Positions 63,376 through 64,000 of a DNA stretch of 64,000 bases are shown here, piece after piece. The position numbers and the translations under genes were made by a program. Each line of letters starts with the position of its first letter. Within the stretch, counting starts at the first letter, position 1. The notes beneath the pieces are model-generated. The model was not told the DNA's origin and searched no databases. It saw only the letters and a list, made by a program, of their open reading frames with translations. The DNA comes from Flavobacterium aquidurense (GTDB lineage: Bacteria; Bacteroidota; Bacteroidia; Flavobacteriales; Flavobacteriaceae): assembly GCF_001404985.1 (NCBI RefSeq), contig NZ_JRLF01000011.1, positions 124,001 to 188,000 of the forward strand. The letters are read 5' to 3'.

Positions 63376-64000
63376 ATGGAATTTAAAAGGATACTTGAAG
63401 AACAATCTGACGCAGCATGGAAAAAATATATTCCAACACTTTCTATTGATTGCGTCATTTTCAGTTTTCATGAAACAGAGCTTCAGGTGCTGACTGTCAA
63501 GATGAGAGATCAGGATTTGTGGGGGCTTCCGGGCGGATATGTACAAAAAGAAGAAAATGTTGATGATGCTGCAATCCGTATCCTGAAAGACAGAACGGGA
63601 ACTGAGAATATCTATTTGCAGCAATTTTATACGTTTGGAAACCTGAAACGTTCTGAAAGTGCTTTTGAAGATTACGACGATTCTTTATGGAATAAACAGC
63701 GATTTGTTTCGATAGGATATTATGCCCTGGCTGAACATTCTAAGGTAAATTTGATTCTTGATGAATACTCATCAGCTTGTGAGTGGAAATCTATTGGTGA
63801 ACTGCCTGTTTTTATGATGGATCACAGCACCATTCTTGACAAAGCTTTGCTAACACTACGGGAACAATTAAACAATCACCCAATTGGTTACAACCTTCTT
63901 CCTGAGAAATTTACAATGCCCGAACTTCAAAAATTATATGAGATTATTTTAGGCAAAAAGCTCAACAGAGGTAATTTTTATCGCAAAATTTTACGGTACG
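63376..64000 (+). CDS. Nudix-domain transcriptional regulator (NrtR/AraR-like), 3' end outside window
   Basis: The first 208 codons of a gene that runs off the window. The N-terminal Nudix-like domain starts PTLSIDCVIFSFHETELQVL and has LWGLPGGYVQKEENVDDAAI. The canonical Nudix box GxxxxxExxxxxxxREUxEExGU is degenerate: the catalytic REUxEE glutamates are replaced (IRILKDRTGTEN), so hydrolysis is unlikely. The C-terminal half (NHPIGYNLLPEKFTMPELQK, LYEIILGKKLNRGNFYRKIL) is a winged-helix DNA-binding part. This architecture is found in sugar-responsive regulators of Bacteroidota such as AraR. It is divergent from the GH3 gene and probably regulates it. Confidence 0.85.
   Translation, partial: MEFKRILEEQSDAAWKKYIPTLSIDCVIFSFHETELQVLTVKMRDQDLWGLPGGYVQKEENVDDAAIRILKDRTGTENIYLQQFYTFGNLKRSESAFEDYDDSLWNKQRFVSIGYYALAEHSKVNLILDEYSSACEWKSIGELPVFMMDHSTILDKALLTLREQLNNHPIGYNLLPEKFTMPELQKLYEIILGKKLNRGNFYRKILRY

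Overview
The window looks like a chromosome segment of an AT-rich Bacteroidota, most likely a Flavobacterium or close relative. The evidence is SusC/SusD-type transport, FecI/FecR control, promoters with the Bacteroidota -7 box TAnnTTTG, no Shine-Dalgarno sequences, many secreted glycan-degrading enzymes with short signal peptides, and intergenic gaps filled with degenerate short repeats. No rRNA, tRNA, CRISPR array or insertion sequence was seen.

Region 1 (1-19774, all minus strand) is a pectin / rhamnogalacturonan degradation cluster. It holds a cut-off GH127-type beta-L-arabinofuranosidase, a PL1-type pectate lyase, a DUF5703 protein, a sialate-O-acetylesterase-like esterase, a GH106 alpha-L-rhamnosidase, a GH2 beta-galactosidase, two beta-propeller (GH43-like) proteins and a GH78 alpha-L-rhamnosidase. 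No SusC/SusD pair for it lies in the window. Region 2 (20040-21556) is a small accessory patch: a ParB-like mini protein, a HAD phosphatase of the RNA-repair-associated type, a SymE-like toxin and an XRE regulator. Region 3 (21689-29080) returns to pectin sugars: a sodium/solute symporter, a Gfo/Idh/MocA oxidoreductase, a parallel beta-helix protein fused to an L-rhamnose-mutarotase-like domain, and a divergent GH28 polygalacturonase with a LacI-type operator next to its -7 box.

Region 4 (29184-42041) is the most unusual part. A minus-strand operon encodes most of a non-phosphorylating L-fucose/L-rhamnose oxidation route: two SDR dehydrogenases, a lactonase, a zinc alcohol dehydrogenase and a diketo-acid hydrolase. 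A divergent plus-strand operon encodes two solute-binding-protein-like proteins without signal peptides, two class III CoA-transferases, a second Gfo/Idh/MocA protein, a MaoC-like hydratase and a FucP-type permease. The two operons face each other across one gap that carries a nearly identical 28-bp box in mirror orientation, each copy abutting a -7 box. This suggests one regulator and one joint pathway. It is my main candidate for an undescribed system.

Region 5 (42122-58631) holds a class V PLP enzyme, DsbD, an M16 peptidase, two TlpA-like thioredoxins and a SusD/SusC pair with an STN domain, next to FecR and a divergent ECF sigma factor. It reads as a thiol- or peptide-related uptake locus. 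Region 6 (58850-64000) has a metallo-beta-lactamase-fold hydrolase facing a LysR regulator, and a GH3 enzyme facing a Nudix-type regulator that runs off the window.

Many gaps carry their own family of short imperfect repeats, often as inverted arms and several times starting exactly at a stop codon. In two genes such a repeat word is read as part of the signal peptide.
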